The position numbers and the translations under genes are program-made. Shown here piece by piece: positions 9,073-17,282 of a DNA stretch of 25,801 bases. Position 1 is the first letter of the stretch. Each line of letters starts with the position of its first letter. The stretch covers positions 1 to 25,801 of the forward strand of contig JFMF01000377.1 of assembly GCA_000635535.1 (NCBI GenBank), read 5' to 3'. This stretch comes from Prochlorococcus sp. scB243_496M6. GTDB taxonomy: Bacteria > Cyanobacteriota > Cyanobacteriia > PCC-6307 > Cyanobiaceae. The notes below the pieces were generated by a model, which saw only the letters and a list, made by a program, of their open reading frames with translations, was not told where the DNA came from and did no database searches.

Positions 9073-9247
9073 AATATAGGAACTCGCTATTCTTAGAAAC
9101 TATATATTGATAACCTTTATTAATAGCTAAATCAACTAAGTCATTTGCATATTGGCCTATAATTCTCGTGATTAATGCAAACTTATTTCTTTCAACCATT
9201 ATTAATTTTTTGATTATTTTAACTTTACAATATAATGAAAAGTACAT
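9065..9247 (-). pseudogene. Small ORF resembling a decayed gmd N terminus, overlapping manC start
   Basis: This 60-codon ORF has an ATG at 9247 and an inner ATG at 9199. From the inner ATG it reads MVERNKFALITRIIGQYANDL and continues with ..DLAINKGYQ. This lines up with the Gmd N-terminal motif ([23 protein letters not shown]): ALIT, the I-x-G-Q core, L-x-x-L and KGY are kept, while two of the three nucleotide-binding glycines are lost. The rest of Gmd is absent, so NAD binding and catalysis are not possible. I infer a truncated, diverged relic of a third gmd copy. Its stop overlaps the manC ATG by 8 bp, so it may survive as a leader that couples translation of manC. It could also be a chance ORF, but the resemblance over about 25 aligned positions argues against that. 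Confidence 0.5.
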
Positions 9248-9439
9248 AATAAAAAATTAAGTAAAAAAATTATTTCTTAAAAATAAAATTCCTTAAAATT
9301 AATTAATTAATTATCTTAAAAATTTGAGAATAGAATGCAAACCTAAAAAAAAATAAAAAGGTTTGAAAATAATATTATTGAAAATTAAGGTTAAATTTGA
9401 AACTATTCGAATTGAATTGCAAACCAAGTTGTAAAATTT

Positions 9440-10492
9440 TTAATATCCATTCGGATTTTTTAATTGCCAATTCCATCCATTGCGACAAATATCCTTAATA
9501 TTTCTTTTTGGTTCCCAATTTAAAATTAATTTAGCTAATGAATTATCTGCTACAACATATGGATTATCTCCTGGACGTCTACTAACAAACCTGTACGGAA
9601 TATTTACGTTATTGACTTTTTGAAATATTTCTATTAATTCTAAAACACTTATGCCTTTGCCAGTACCAAGATTTATAGTTAAGTTTTGCGGTTTTTCATT
9701 TATCAAATGATTCAATGCGGACAAATGACCCTCTGCAAGATCCATAACATGAATATAGTCTCTAACCCCAGTTCCATCTTTTGTGGGCCAATCAGAACCA
9801 AAAATTTTAATCTCATCTAATTTACCTATACCCACTCTTGTTATTTGAGGATAAATATTATTTGGTTTTCCAAGAGGATCTTCACCAATTAAGCCCGAAT
9901 AATGCGCTCCTACGGGATTAAAATATCTAAGTGAGACAATTCTCCAATTTGATGGGTCGCCATTATAAATATCACAAATAATTCTTTCTATTGTTAATTT
10001 TGTATGTCCATAAGGATTGACCGGCAAACAAATATCATCTTCTTTTAATAATTTATCTGACTTTGTTTTGTATACAGTTGCACTACTACTGAAAACAAAA
10101 GTTTTACAATTAAATTTTTCCATTATTTTTAAAAGATTAATTGTTGCATATACATTGTTTTCCCAGTATTTAAGAGGTTCAGAAATTGATTCGGAAACTG
10201 ACTTCAAGCCTGCAAAGTGAATTACTGCTTCAATCGATTTATTATTGGAATAAGCCTCTTGAAAAACAGCTTCAACTCTTCTTTCATTTTTTAAGTCGAC
10301 ATTGAACAACTTTATATTTCCTTCCGCATCTGTTCCTTGATTTTTTAAAATTTCCAATATTTTATTTATTGACTCTGCTGAAGAATTTACAAAGGAATCA
10401 ATAACATAGATTTGAAATCCATTTTCTAATAGTACTAAACAAGTATGAGATCCTATAAATCCAGAACCTCCAGTAACTAAAATGGTTTTCAT
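9440..10492 (-). CDS. galE: UDP-glucose 4-epimerase
   Basis: This extended SDR interconverts UDP-glucose and UDP-galactose, or the N-acetyl forms, using tightly bound NAD. The start MKTILVTGGSGFIGSHTCLVLLENG gives the Rossmann motif. FAGLKSVSESI, SSSATVY, the YxxxK pair (YGHTK), RYFNPVGAH, IYPQITRVGIG and DGTGVRDYIHVMDLAEGHLSAL are all GalE-specific blocks. At 350 residues it is slightly longer than E. coli GalE, mainly through an insert near residues 50-60. It is transcribed towards the small ORF and manC, with 192 bp between. A TATAAT on the minus strand at 10527-10522 lies about 30 bp upstream of the start and is a possible -10, but no convincing -35 accompanies it. The gene is divergent from the uronate epimerase gene. 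Confidence 0.95.
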   Translation of the reverse strand: MKTILVTGGSGFIGSHTCLVLLENGFQIYVIDSFVNSSAESINKILEILKNQGTDAEGNIKLFNVDLKNERRVEAVFQEAYSNNKSIEAVIHFAGLKSVSESISEPLKYWENNVYATINLLKIMEKFNCKTFVFSSSATVYKTKSDKLLKEDDICLPVNPYGHTKLTIERIICDIYNGDPSNWRIVSLRYFNPVGAHYSGLIGEDPLGKPNNIYPQITRVGIGKLDEIKIFGSDWPTKDGTGVRDYIHVMDLAEGHLSALNHLINEKPQNLTINLGTGKGISVLELIEIFQKVNNVNIPYRFVSRRPGDNPYVVADNSLAKLILNWEPKRNIKDICRNGWNWQLKNPNGY

Positions 10493-10591
10493 ATAATTAT
10501 TTACTTAAATTCTTTACAAATATTATATTAAACAATAAATAGAAAATTACTGAGTTAGTTTTAATTGAAAGAACACACACATTAATATTTT

Positions 10592-11614
10592 ATGAAAAAT
10601 ATTTTAGTTACTGGAGCTGCTGGATTTATAGGATTTCATTTATGTAGAAAACTTCTAAAGAATGGGTATAAAGTTATTGGAATCGATAATATAAATGACT
10701 ATTACGATATAAATTTAAAAGAAAAAAGAATAGAAATATTAAATTATGAATTTAAAAAAAAACACATAAGTTGGGAATTCATAAAAACTGATATAACAGA
10801 TTATAAGAATCTAAAAAAAATATTTGAATGGTTTAAGCCTGATATAGTAGTTAACCTTGCTGCTCAAGCTGGGGTAAGGTATTCATTAGAAAATCCAAAA
10901 GTTTATATAAATTCAAATGTAGTAGGATTTTTCAATATTTTAGAATGTTGTAAGTCTTTTAAAATAAAAAATCTTTTATATGCAAGCAGCAGTTCAGTAT
11001 ATGGGGGAAATACTAAGAAGCCATTTTCTGAAAACGATTCTGTCAATCATCCTATAAGTATTTACGCAGCGACAAAAAGAGCTAATGAACTTTTTGCTCA
11101 CTCATACAGTCATCTTTACAATATTCCTGCAATTGGAATGCGTTTTTTTACTGTTTACGGTCCATGGGGTCGTCCTGATATGGCACCAATGATTTTCGCT
11201 AATGCAATACTCAAGAATAAACCTATTGAAATATTTAATTACGGCAAAATGTCTAGAAGTTTTACTTATATCGATGATGTAATCGAAGTAATTGAGAAGC
11301 TAATAGAAAAACCGGCACGTCCAGATAAGAATTTTAATACTAATGAGCCTAATCCCTCTACAAGTTGGTGTCCTCATAGAATATTTAATATTGGCAACAA
11401 AAAAAAATTAGAAATAACAGAATTCATTGAGTACTTAGAAAAAAACCTTGGAGAAAAGGCCATTAAAATATATAAGGATATGCAACCAGGTGATGTTAAG
11501 GAAACTTTGTCTGATAGTTCATTGATAAATTCTTGGGTAGATAATGTTCCAGAAACTCCATTATCAAAAGGTATTTATGAATTTACAAAATGGTACGTAG
11601 ATTTTTATAAATAA
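10592..11614 (+). CDS. UDP-glucuronate 4-epimerase-type NAD-dependent epimerase
   Basis: This 340-residue extended SDR matches the CapI/GAE group that interconverts UDP-glucuronate and UDP-galacturonate. It has GAAGFIGFHLC at the N terminus, then DNINDYYD, LAAQAGVRYSLENP, SSSSVYGGN, the YxxxK pair (YAATK), and RFFTVYGPWGRPDMAP. The DNINDYYD and AQAGVRYS..NP blocks together are typical of uronate epimerases. A dehydratase or another hexose epimerase is less likely. Having ugd in the same locus supports the assignment because it supplies the substrate. The start ATG at 10592 gives the family's usual N terminus directly. The spacer to galE on the other strand is 99 bp and should hold divergent promoters. 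Confidence 0.88.
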   Translation: MKNILVTGAAGFIGFHLCRKLLKNGYKVIGIDNINDYYDINLKEKRIEILNYEFKKKHISWEFIKTDITDYKNLKKIFEWFKPDIVVNLAAQAGVRYSLENPKVYINSNVVGFFNILECCKSFKIKNLLYASSSSVYGGNTKKPFSENDSVNHPISIYAATKRANELFAHSYSHLYNIPAIGMRFFTVYGPWGRPDMAPMIFANAILKNKPIEIFNYGKMSRSFTYIDDVIEVIEKLIEKPARPDKNFNTNEPNPSTSWCPHRIFNIGNKKKLEITEFIEYLEKNLGEKAIKIYKDMQPGDVKETLSDSSLINSWVDNVPETPLSKGIYEFTKWYVDFYK

Positions 11615-11682
11615 GATATATTTAATCTTTAAAAAATAAATAAGCGTTAATTTATACCATTTATTTAGAAATTCCTATTTTA

Positions 11683-11754
11683 ATGAGTTCAAAATTACAG
11701 TACGATCCTAATGGCACTTTAGGTTTTCAACTTTTTAAAGAATTTAGTTTATAA
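11683..11754 (+). CDS. Possible 23-residue ORF ending one base before fcl
   Basis: An ATG-to-TAA ORF fills most of the 141-bp spacer between the uronate epimerase and fcl, and its stop lies one base before the fcl ATG. The frame is open further upstream to 11644. The peptide (MSSKLQYDPNGTLGFQLFKE...) resembles nothing I recognise. The close stop-start spacing would suit a leader that couples translation to fcl, or the tail of an eroded gene. Short ORFs are common by chance, so this is a weak call. Confidence 0.2.
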   Translation: MSSKLQYDPNGTLGFQLFKEFSL

Positions 11755-11755
11755 A

Positions 11756-12754
11756 ATGAGAAAATTCATTCAACCAAATGAAAAAATATTTATTGCTGGC
11801 GCTAATGGAATGGTTGGTAAAGCAGCAAAAAAAAGTCTACTTAAATTTGGCTATGGAATTAAAAAAAATGGAGGTTCATTATTAACGCCCTCAAGACAAG
11901 ATCTTGATTTACTTAATTATGAAAAAGTTAAGTTTTGGTTTAAAAATAATAAACCCTCTATTGTTATCCTAGCTGCAGCTAAAGTTGGCGGAATCCATGC
12001 AAATAACTCACAACCCACAGAGTTTATTTTAAAGAATTTAAAAATTCAAAATAATATAATTGAAAATGCATGGGAAAATGGTGTAAAAAGATTACTTTTC
12101 TTAGGCAGTAGTTGCATTTACCCAAAATTTGCAGATCAACCTATTACTGAAGAATCTCTCTTAACTAATTCTTTAGAAGAAACTAATCAATGGTATGCGA
12201 TAGCAAAAATTGCTGGCATTAAATTATGCCAAGCATTGAGGAAACAATATAATTTTGATGCAATTTCACTAATGCCAACAAACTTATATGGTACTGGTGA
12301 TAATTATCATCCCGAGAATAGTCATGTAATTGCAGCCTTAATTAGAAAATTTTATTTTGCAAAAAAGAAATCACTTAAAAGTTTAACTTGCTGGGGAACA
12401 GGTTCTCCATTTAGAGAATTCTTATATGTTGATGATCTTGGAGATGCAATTGTTTATGCTCTTGAGAATTGGAATCCTGATTATCCAAATGCTCCTATGG
12501 ATAAAGAAGGGAATCCATTAACCATTTTAAATGTAGGCACAGGTTTTGATATTTCGATTAAGGATTTAGCAAATAAGATAGCTAAATTCACTCAATTTGA
12601 AGGTGAAATTATTTGGGACCATAGCAAACCTGATGGCACACCAAGAAAACTTCTGAATATTGAAAAGATTAAGCAACTGGGATGGGAACCAAAGACTAGC
12701 CTTGATGAAGGTTTATTAAAAACGATAAATTCATTTAAAAAAGAAAATTTATAG
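11756..12754 (+). CDS. fcl: GDP-L-fucose synthase
   Basis: This bifunctional epimerase-reductase turns GDP-4-keto-6-deoxy-D-mannose, the product of Gmd, into GDP-L-fucose using NADPH. The motif GANGMVGKA opens the Rossmann fold. AAAKVGGIHANN, FLGSSCIYPKFADQPI, the YxxxK pair (YAIAK), MPTNLYGTGDNYHPENSHVIAALIRKF and the GTGSPFREFLYVDDL block are all diagnostic. SSC and the histidine in NSHVI correspond to the catalytic Ser/Cys and His of E. coli GDP-fucose synthase. The length of 332 is slightly above the usual 310-320. The gene is about 10 kb from gmd and separated from it by several strand switches, whereas gmd and fcl are commonly neighbours. The name wcaG is also used. Confidence 0.95.
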   Translation: MRKFIQPNEKIFIAGANGMVGKAAKKSLLKFGYGIKKNGGSLLTPSRQDLDLLNYEKVKFWFKNNKPSIVILAAAKVGGIHANNSQPTEFILKNLKIQNNIIENAWENGVKRLLFLGSSCIYPKFADQPITEESLLTNSLEETNQWYAIAKIAGIKLCQALRKQYNFDAISLMPTNLYGTGDNYHPENSHVIAALIRKFYFAKKKSLKSLTCWGTGSPFREFLYVDDLGDAIVYALENWNPDYPNAPMDKEGNPLTILNVGTGFDISIKDLANKIAKFTQFEGEIIWDHSKPDGTPRKLLNIEKIKQLGWEPKTSLDEGLLKTINSFKKENL

Positions 12755-12864
12755 GTAACTAATTTACACAAACATGATAAAAAATAATTGTTTAAGACTT
12801 TTTTATAATTAAAATTGTTTAAATTTGATCTAAAGTTTTAATTAGGAAATCATCCAAATATTTT

Positions 12865-13746
12865 ATGGCATTATCAAATAAAAAAAAAGGAATTATACTT
12901 GCAGGAGGAAATGGTTCTAGACTAAATCCCATTACTCTAGCGACAAGTAAACAACTTTTACCAATATATAATAAACCAACTATTTATTATCCTCTAACAA
13001 CCCTAATGCTTGGTGATATACAAAATATTCTCATAATTACAACTTTGCAAGATCAAGAAAATTATATGAGTTTATTGGGTAATGGAAGTAAATGGGGCAT
13101 GCAAATAGATTATGCTATTCAAGATAAGCCAAATGGTGTAGCAGAAGCTTTTATAATTGCAGAGAAATTTATTGGAGAGGACAAAGTCTCATTAATACTT
13201 GGAGATAATTTATTCTTTGGACAAGAATTATCTAAACTATTTAAAAATTCCAACCTTAAAACAGGAGCTTCTATCTTTGCTTATCCAGTTAATGATCCTA
13301 AAAGATATGGAGTAGTAGAGTTTGATGCGAATTTCAAAGCCAAAAGTATTACAGAAAAGCCAAAAAATCCTAAGAGTAAATACGCAATTACTGGACTTTA
13401 CACATTTGACAATAAAGTAATTGACTATAGTAAAAAATTAAAACCCTCTAAAAGAGGTGAACTTGAAATAACTGAGCTTCATAAAATGTATTTAAGAGAT
13501 CAAGAATTGAACGTAAATATTCTTGGAAGAGCAACGGGATGGTTTGATACTGGTACTTTTGATTCTTTACATGAAGCTAGCTCACTAATAATGACATTAG
13601 AGAAAAGGCAAGGGCTAAGAATTGGTTACCCTGAAGAAGTTGCTTGGAGAAATGGTTGGATTGATGAAGAAAAACTTAGAACAGAAGCAATGAAATTCTC
13701 GCATAATGAATATGGTAAATATCTTTTAACTTTAATTGAAGATTAA
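12865..13746 (+). CDS. rfbA: Glucose-1-phosphate thymidylyltransferase
   Basis: This is the first enzyme of dTDP-L-rhamnose synthesis: dTTP plus glucose-1-phosphate gives dTDP-glucose. The hallmarks are KGIILAGGNGSRLNPIT at about residues 8-24, SKQLLPIYNKPTIYYPL, QDKPNGVAEAF, LILGDNLFFGQ, SITEKPKNPKS, ITGLYTFDN and GRATGWFDTGTFDSL. The length of 293 is standard. It begins the run rfbA-rfbC-rfbD, 9 bp before rfbC. A TATAAT at 12804-12809 is a candidate -10 roughly 55 bp upstream of the ATG, but it lacks a recognisable -35 box. The 110-bp spacer after fcl could hold the promoter for the rhamnose genes. Confidence 0.97.
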   Translation: MALSNKKKGIILAGGNGSRLNPITLATSKQLLPIYNKPTIYYPLTTLMLGDIQNILIITTLQDQENYMSLLGNGSKWGMQIDYAIQDKPNGVAEAFIIAEKFIGEDKVSLILGDNLFFGQELSKLFKNSNLKTGASIFAYPVNDPKRYGVVEFDANFKAKSITEKPKNPKSKYAITGLYTFDNKVIDYSKKLKPSKRGELEITELHKMYLRDQELNVNILGRATGWFDTGTFDSLHEASSLIMTLEKRQGLRIGYPEEVAWRNGWIDEEKLRTEAMKFSHNEYGKYLLTLIED

Positions 13747-13755
13747 ATACAGTAA

Positions 13756-14352
13756 ATGGAATTTAAAAATCTAATTTCAAATAAACAATCAAAAATGGAT
13801 GGTCCATTAGAAATTATCCCTTCCATATTTAACGACAAAAGAGGTTTATTTTTTGAGAGTTGGAATCAAAATAAATTTGATAATTTATTTGGTCAAAATA
13901 ATGTATTTGTGCAGGATAACGAATCACAATCAAATAAATATGTATTAAGAGGAATGCATTATCAAGTTGAACCAAAATCACAAGGAAAATTAGTAAGAGT
14001 TATTCAAGGAAGAATTTATGATGTAATTGTAGATTTGAGAAAAAGTTCCAAAACTTTTGGATTATGGGCAGGACTAGAAATTAATTCAAAACTAAAAAAC
14101 CAACTATGGGTCCCTTCAGGATTTGCTCACGGTTTTATAGCAATCTCAGATCATTCAATAGTGCAGTACAAAACTACAGATTACTGGTCCCCTGAACATG
14201 AAAGATGTTTATTGTGGAACGATAAGGATATTGACATAGATTGGGGAACCAAAATTATGGAGAATAATTTAAAAGAACCCATAATTTCAAATAAAGACTT
14301 ACTAGGTAATACTTTCGAATCTCTAATTAAAAATGAGGATATATTTCTATGA
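13756..14352 (+). CDS. rfbC: dTDP-4-dehydrorhamnose 3,5-epimerase
   Basis: This cupin-fold enzyme epimerises C3 and C5 of dTDP-4-keto-6-deoxyglucose. Visible motifs are DKRGLFFESW, VQDNESQSNKYVLRGMHYQ with the catalytic His in RGMHYQ, GKLVRVIQGRIYDVIVDLRKSS.TFG, LWVPSGFAHGF and YKTTDYWSPEHERCLLWND. At 198 residues it is slightly longer than the usual 180-190, through a short N-terminal lead and C-terminal tail. The ATG at 13756 follows rfbA by 9 bp. Its stop overlaps the rfbD start in an ATGA, so the two should be translationally coupled. Confidence 0.96.
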   Translation: MEFKNLISNKQSKMDGPLEIIPSIFNDKRGLFFESWNQNKFDNLFGQNNVFVQDNESQSNKYVLRGMHYQVEPKSQGKLVRVIQGRIYDVIVDLRKSSKTFGLWAGLEINSKLKNQLWVPSGFAHGFIAISDHSIVQYKTTDYWSPEHERCLLWNDKDIDIDWGTKIMENNLKEPIISNKDLLGNTFESLIKNEDIFL

Positions 14353-15248
14353 AAGTACTTTTAACAGGGGTTAAAGGGCAATTAGGAAAAACAATGTCCC
14401 TTTTGAAGCCAAATAATTTAAATTTAATAGAAATTACAAGAAAAGAATTAGACTTAGAAAATTCTAGAAAATGTTTTGAATTAATATTAAGTTATAAACC
14501 AGACTGGGTAATAAATGCTGCTGCATATACTGCGGTTGATTTGGCTGAGAAGCAAATAGAAAAAGCTTATAGGATAAATGCGGAAGCTCCTAGACAATTT
14601 TCAAAAGCACTTGCTTCATATGGAGGCAAATTATTACATATAAGTACAGACTTTGTATTTGATGGTCAGAAAAAAAATCCTTATCTACCTTCTGATAAAA
14701 CAAACCCTATTAATATTTATGGGAAATCAAAATCTGCTGGGGAAGAGGCTATACAAAAAGTATTAGGTAGTTCAAATCAATACACAATCGTTAGAACTAG
14801 CTGGCTAATGAGCAATTTTGGAAAAAATTTTGCATTAACCATTTTAAAGCTAATTAGAGAAAAAAAGAATATTTCAGTAGTAAATGATCAATTTGGATCT
14901 CCCACCAGTTGTAAATCTCTAGCTCAAACTTGTTGGGAAATTGTAAATTATAAAAACAACCAAACTTCTAATGAATTACCAAAGATACTTCATTGGAGTA
15001 ATTTAGGAAAAGCAAGTTGGTATGATGTAGCAAGTTATATTTTGGATACTTCAAAGAAATTAGATTTTAAATTAAATTGTGAAAAAATTACCCCTATAAG
15101 TAGTTCAGACTATAAAACAGAGGCTAAAAGACCCTTTAATTCTGTTTTAGACTCTTCACTAATTTCAGAGATTCTGAAAGTAAATAATGTTAGTTGGCAG
15201 GATTCAATAAAGACAATTTTAGAAGAATATTTAACTTCTTATAATTAA
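14349..15248 (+). CDS. rfbD: dTDP-4-dehydrorhamnose reductase
   Basis: This NAD(P)H-dependent SDR performs the last step to dTDP-L-rhamnose. It starts with VLLTGVKGQLGKTM, then WVINAAAYTAVDLAEKQ..AYRINAEAP, LLHISTDFVFDGQKKNPY, the YxxxK pair (YGKSK), RTSWLMSNFGKNFALTIL and VVNDQFGSPTSC. STDFVFDG has Phe where many homologues have Tyr, a common conservative change. The length of 299 is typical. It overlaps rfbC by 4 bp. The operon then breaks: rfbB lies 488 bp further on the same strand, with a decayed ORF in between. Confidence 0.96.
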   Translation: MKVLLTGVKGQLGKTMSLLKPNNLNLIEITRKELDLENSRKCFELILSYKPDWVINAAAYTAVDLAEKQIEKAYRINAEAPRQFSKALASYGGKLLHISTDFVFDGQKKNPYLPSDKTNPINIYGKSKSAGEEAIQKVLGSSNQYTIVRTSWLMSNFGKNFALTILKLIREKKNISVVNDQFGSPTSCKSLAQTCWEIVNYKNNQTSNELPKILHWSNLGKASWYDVASYILDTSKKLDFKLNCEKITPISSSDYKTEAKRPFNSVLDSSLISEILKVNNVSWQDSIKTILEEYLTSYN

Positions 15249-15358
15249 TCCTAATTGATATCTTTTCTAAGGTGTGATTTTGATATTGATTTATCCTTGC
15301 AATCTTGTAAATCGCTTTTTTAGCTCGGATTACATTTTCATCCTAAAAAGAAAGTAAG

Positions 15359-15568
15359 ATGCTTCAATCAACTTTTAAGTCTCTTAAAAATAAATACCAA
15401 AATATTTATCCTCTTGAACCATTTTTAAATGCGCCAAATTCTTTTCAATAGGGAATTGCTTATTTTGTTCTTTTGTTATTTCTTAAGTCAATAAGTTTCT
15501 ATAACAATAGAATGATCTTCCTGAATTATTGAAGTGGTTTGCTAAGTTCTGTATATTTAGATTTTTAA
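15359..15568 (+). pseudogene. Possible decayed membrane-protein ORF between rfbD and rfbB
   Basis: This is the main structure I see in the 488-bp gene-free stretch 15249-15736. One frame reads MLQSTFKSLKNKYQNIYPLEP and on to a stop at 15449-15451. It continues in the same frame with GIAYFVLLLFLKSISFYNNR... to a stop at 15530, and then 11 more codons to 15568. The middle piece is hydrophobic like a transmembrane helix. Three protein-like pieces in one frame broken by two stops suggest an eroded membrane protein. In DNA this AT-rich, chance is a serious alternative, and I recognise no family. Confidence 0.3.
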
Positions 15569-15573
15569 ATCTA
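15558..15573. repeat. Perfect 7-bp inverted repeat upstream of rfbB
   Basis: TAGATTT-TT-AAATCTA is a perfect dyad, 16 bp long with a 2-bp spacer. It sits 13 bp before the putative -35 of rfbB. The loop is too short for a good terminator hairpin and no T-run follows, so an operator for a dimeric regulator is the likelier role. Short AT-rich palindromes also arise by chance in such DNA. Confidence 0.3.
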
Positions 15574-15586
15574 GAAACTAAAAGTT

Positions 15587-15616
15587 TTGCAAGACTATTT
15601 CTATTTATGAGATAAT
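15587..15616 (+). promoter_or_regulatory. Candidate sigma-70-type promoter for rfbB
   Basis: TTGCAA at 15587-15592 and GATAAT at 15611-15616 are separated by 18 bp and fit a housekeeping promoter. The start of transcription would be near 15623, giving an untranslated leader of about 114 bp before rfbB. The AT-rich background makes matches easy, so confidence is low. The long gap after rfbD makes a separate rfbB promoter reasonable. Confidence 0.3.
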
Positions 15617-15736
15617 ATCAATACAAAAAAATGTTATACATTTTATTTTTTTTCCTTTTTGTTTAAGATAAAACAAGTAATTAAATTCTCCATCAAAAGG
15701 TAATAATCAATCCAAATATCATGAAATAATAAAAGT

Positions 15737-16804
15737 ATGTATGTTTACAGAAAAATACTCGTTACAGGTGGAGCCGGGTTTATAGGCTCTGCATTTATTA
15801 GAAAGCTTTTATTAGAAACTGATAGTCTTATTTATAATATTGATAAATTAAATTATGCGAGCGATCTTACCTCGATTAACTCTATAAATGAATCTTATAA
15901 AAGACATAAGCATTTAAAATTAGACCTATACGATTTTAAATCTTTAAAAGAAGCAATTTTTTCAATTAAACCTAATTTAATAGTACATTTTGCTGCAGAA
16001 AGTCATGTTGATAGATCATTAGAAAATCCACTTAATTTTATTGAAAATAATATTATTGGAACCTTCAATCTTCTAGAAGCTACAAGATTATTTTTTAATT
16101 CCATACCAAAAAAAGAACAGGATTCGTTTTTGTTTCATCATATTAGTACAGATGAAGTATTTGGATCATTAGGAGAAAAAGGAAGCTTTAACGAGGCCTC
16201 TAATTATGATCCAAGAAGTCCTTATTCCGCCACTAAGGCAGCAAGCGACCATTTGGTTTTAGCCTGGCATCATTCTTATGGTATCCCAATTAAATTAACT
16301 AACTGTAGTAATAATTATGGGCCCTATCAATTCCCAGAAAAATTAATTCCTCTGACAATTTTAAAGTGTTTAAAAAAAGAACCCATACCTATTTATGGTA
16401 ATGGACTGCAAATCAGAGATTGGCTTCATGTCGAAGATCATGTAGATGCTCTTTTTAAAGTAATCAAGAATGGAAAAACTGGACAGAAATATTGTATTGG
16501 AGGACATGGAGAAAAAACAAATTTAGAAGTAGTTAAAACAATTTGTTCAAGATTTGACCAATTATCGCCACAAAACTTGCCTCACTCAAGTCTCATAAAA
16601 ATGGTAGAAGACAGACCAGGACATGATATAAGATACTCGATTGACCCTAGTTTGATACAAAAAGAGTTATTTTGGGAGCCAAGATATGATTTTAATAAAG
16701 GGATATATCAAACTATCTCTTGGTATTTAAACAATGAGAAATGGATAGAAAAAATGTTAGAACAATCTGGTTATAGTGGGGAAAGGTTAGGAATATCAAT
16801 TTAA
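15737..16804 (+). CDS. rfbB: dTDP-glucose 4,6-dehydratase
   Basis: This NAD-dependent SDR converts dTDP-glucose to dTDP-4-keto-6-deoxyglucose, the step between RfbA and RfbC. It has VTGGAGFIGSAFIRKLL near the N terminus, DKLNYASDLTSI, HFAAESHVDRSLENP, the catalytic ISTDEVFGSLG with the Asp-Glu pair, SPYSATKAASDHLV with the YxxxK, NCSNNYGPYQFPEKLIPL and GNGLQIRDWLHVEDH. The length of 355 is standard. The four rhamnose genes together make a complete pathway, in the unusual order A-C-D-(gap)-B. It converges on the phosphatase gene with only 13 bp between stops, and no terminator is obvious there. Confidence 0.97.
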   Translation: MYVYRKILVTGGAGFIGSAFIRKLLLETDSLIYNIDKLNYASDLTSINSINESYKRHKHLKLDLYDFKSLKEAIFSIKPNLIVHFAAESHVDRSLENPLNFIENNIIGTFNLLEATRLFFNSIPKKEQDSFLFHHISTDEVFGSLGEKGSFNEASNYDPRSPYSATKAASDHLVLAWHHSYGIPIKLTNCSNNYGPYQFPEKLIPLTILKCLKKEPIPIYGNGLQIRDWLHVEDHVDALFKVIKNGKTGQKYCIGGHGEKTNLEVVKTICSRFDQLSPQNLPHSSLIKMVEDRPGHDIRYSIDPSLIQKELFWEPRYDFNKGIYQTISWYLNNEKWIEKMLEQSGYSGERLGISI

Positions 16805-16817
16805 AAAATTCTTTTAA

Positions 16818-17282
16818 TTAAACATTTAAATTCATTAGTAGATTGAGGTGGCCTTTTATCGGATTAGAGAGTTCATGAGATTGCTTAACATGATCTAATG
16901 CATTTAAAAAAGCTATATTTTCTTTTAAAACCAACCAAGCTATACATACAAAAGGAGATCTTTCTATTGAGGCATAGCAATGGATAAAGATAGGCCCATT
17001 TTTTAATAATTTCTCAACAACCTCAATTACTTCTAAAATTTCAAATTCTTCAAGTTTTTTTTTAACTTTATGATCAGGTAGAGGATATCTAAAAAACTCA
17101 AAATTTCCCAAGAGACCTATTGGGATTGGAGCTTCCTCTTCAGTGCATAAATTCAGGATGCTTTTAATCCCCTTCTTTTTTAACAATTCAAGGTCCTCTT
17201 GATTATTAGGGTATTTCCCAACAGCTAATTTATTCTTTATAATCCAATTTATAGGAAATTTGGTATTTAATTTATCAGTCAT
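16818..17282 (-). CDS. Dual-specificity / tyrosine phosphatase-like protein
   Basis: This is a protein of about 154 residues with the cysteine-phosphatase signature HCx5R (HCYASIERSP, near residue 100). It has a general-acid candidate in PLPDHKV (Asp about 70) and an N-terminal WIIKNKLAVGKYPNN..DLELLKKKGIKSILNL block like that of dual-specificity phosphatases. The substrate is probably a phosphotyrosine protein. The adjacent Wzc-like kinase is the obvious candidate, because its stop overlaps this gene's ATG by 8 bp (ATGACTGA). I chose that ATG at 17282; a TTG 12 bp upstream is possible. Most Wzc systems pair with a low-molecular-weight phosphatase (Wzb) or a PHP phosphatase, and this is neither fold. 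An RNA 5'-phosphatase or phosphoinositide role cannot be ruled out. Confidence 0.8.
   Translation of the reverse strand: MTDKLNTKFPINWIIKNKLAVGKYPNNQEDLELLKKKGIKSILNLCTEEEAPIPIGLLGNFEFFRYPLPDHKVKKKLEEFEILEVIEVVEKLLKNGPIFIHCYASIERSPFVCIAWLVLKENIAFLNALDHVKQSHELSNPIKGHLNLLMNLNV

Noticed and set aside
9338..9365. CAAACCT...AGGTTTG hairpin downstream of galE, considered as a terminator
   Set aside because: The stem is 7 bp and half A/T, the loop is 14 nt of mostly A, and no T-run follows on either strand in the right place.
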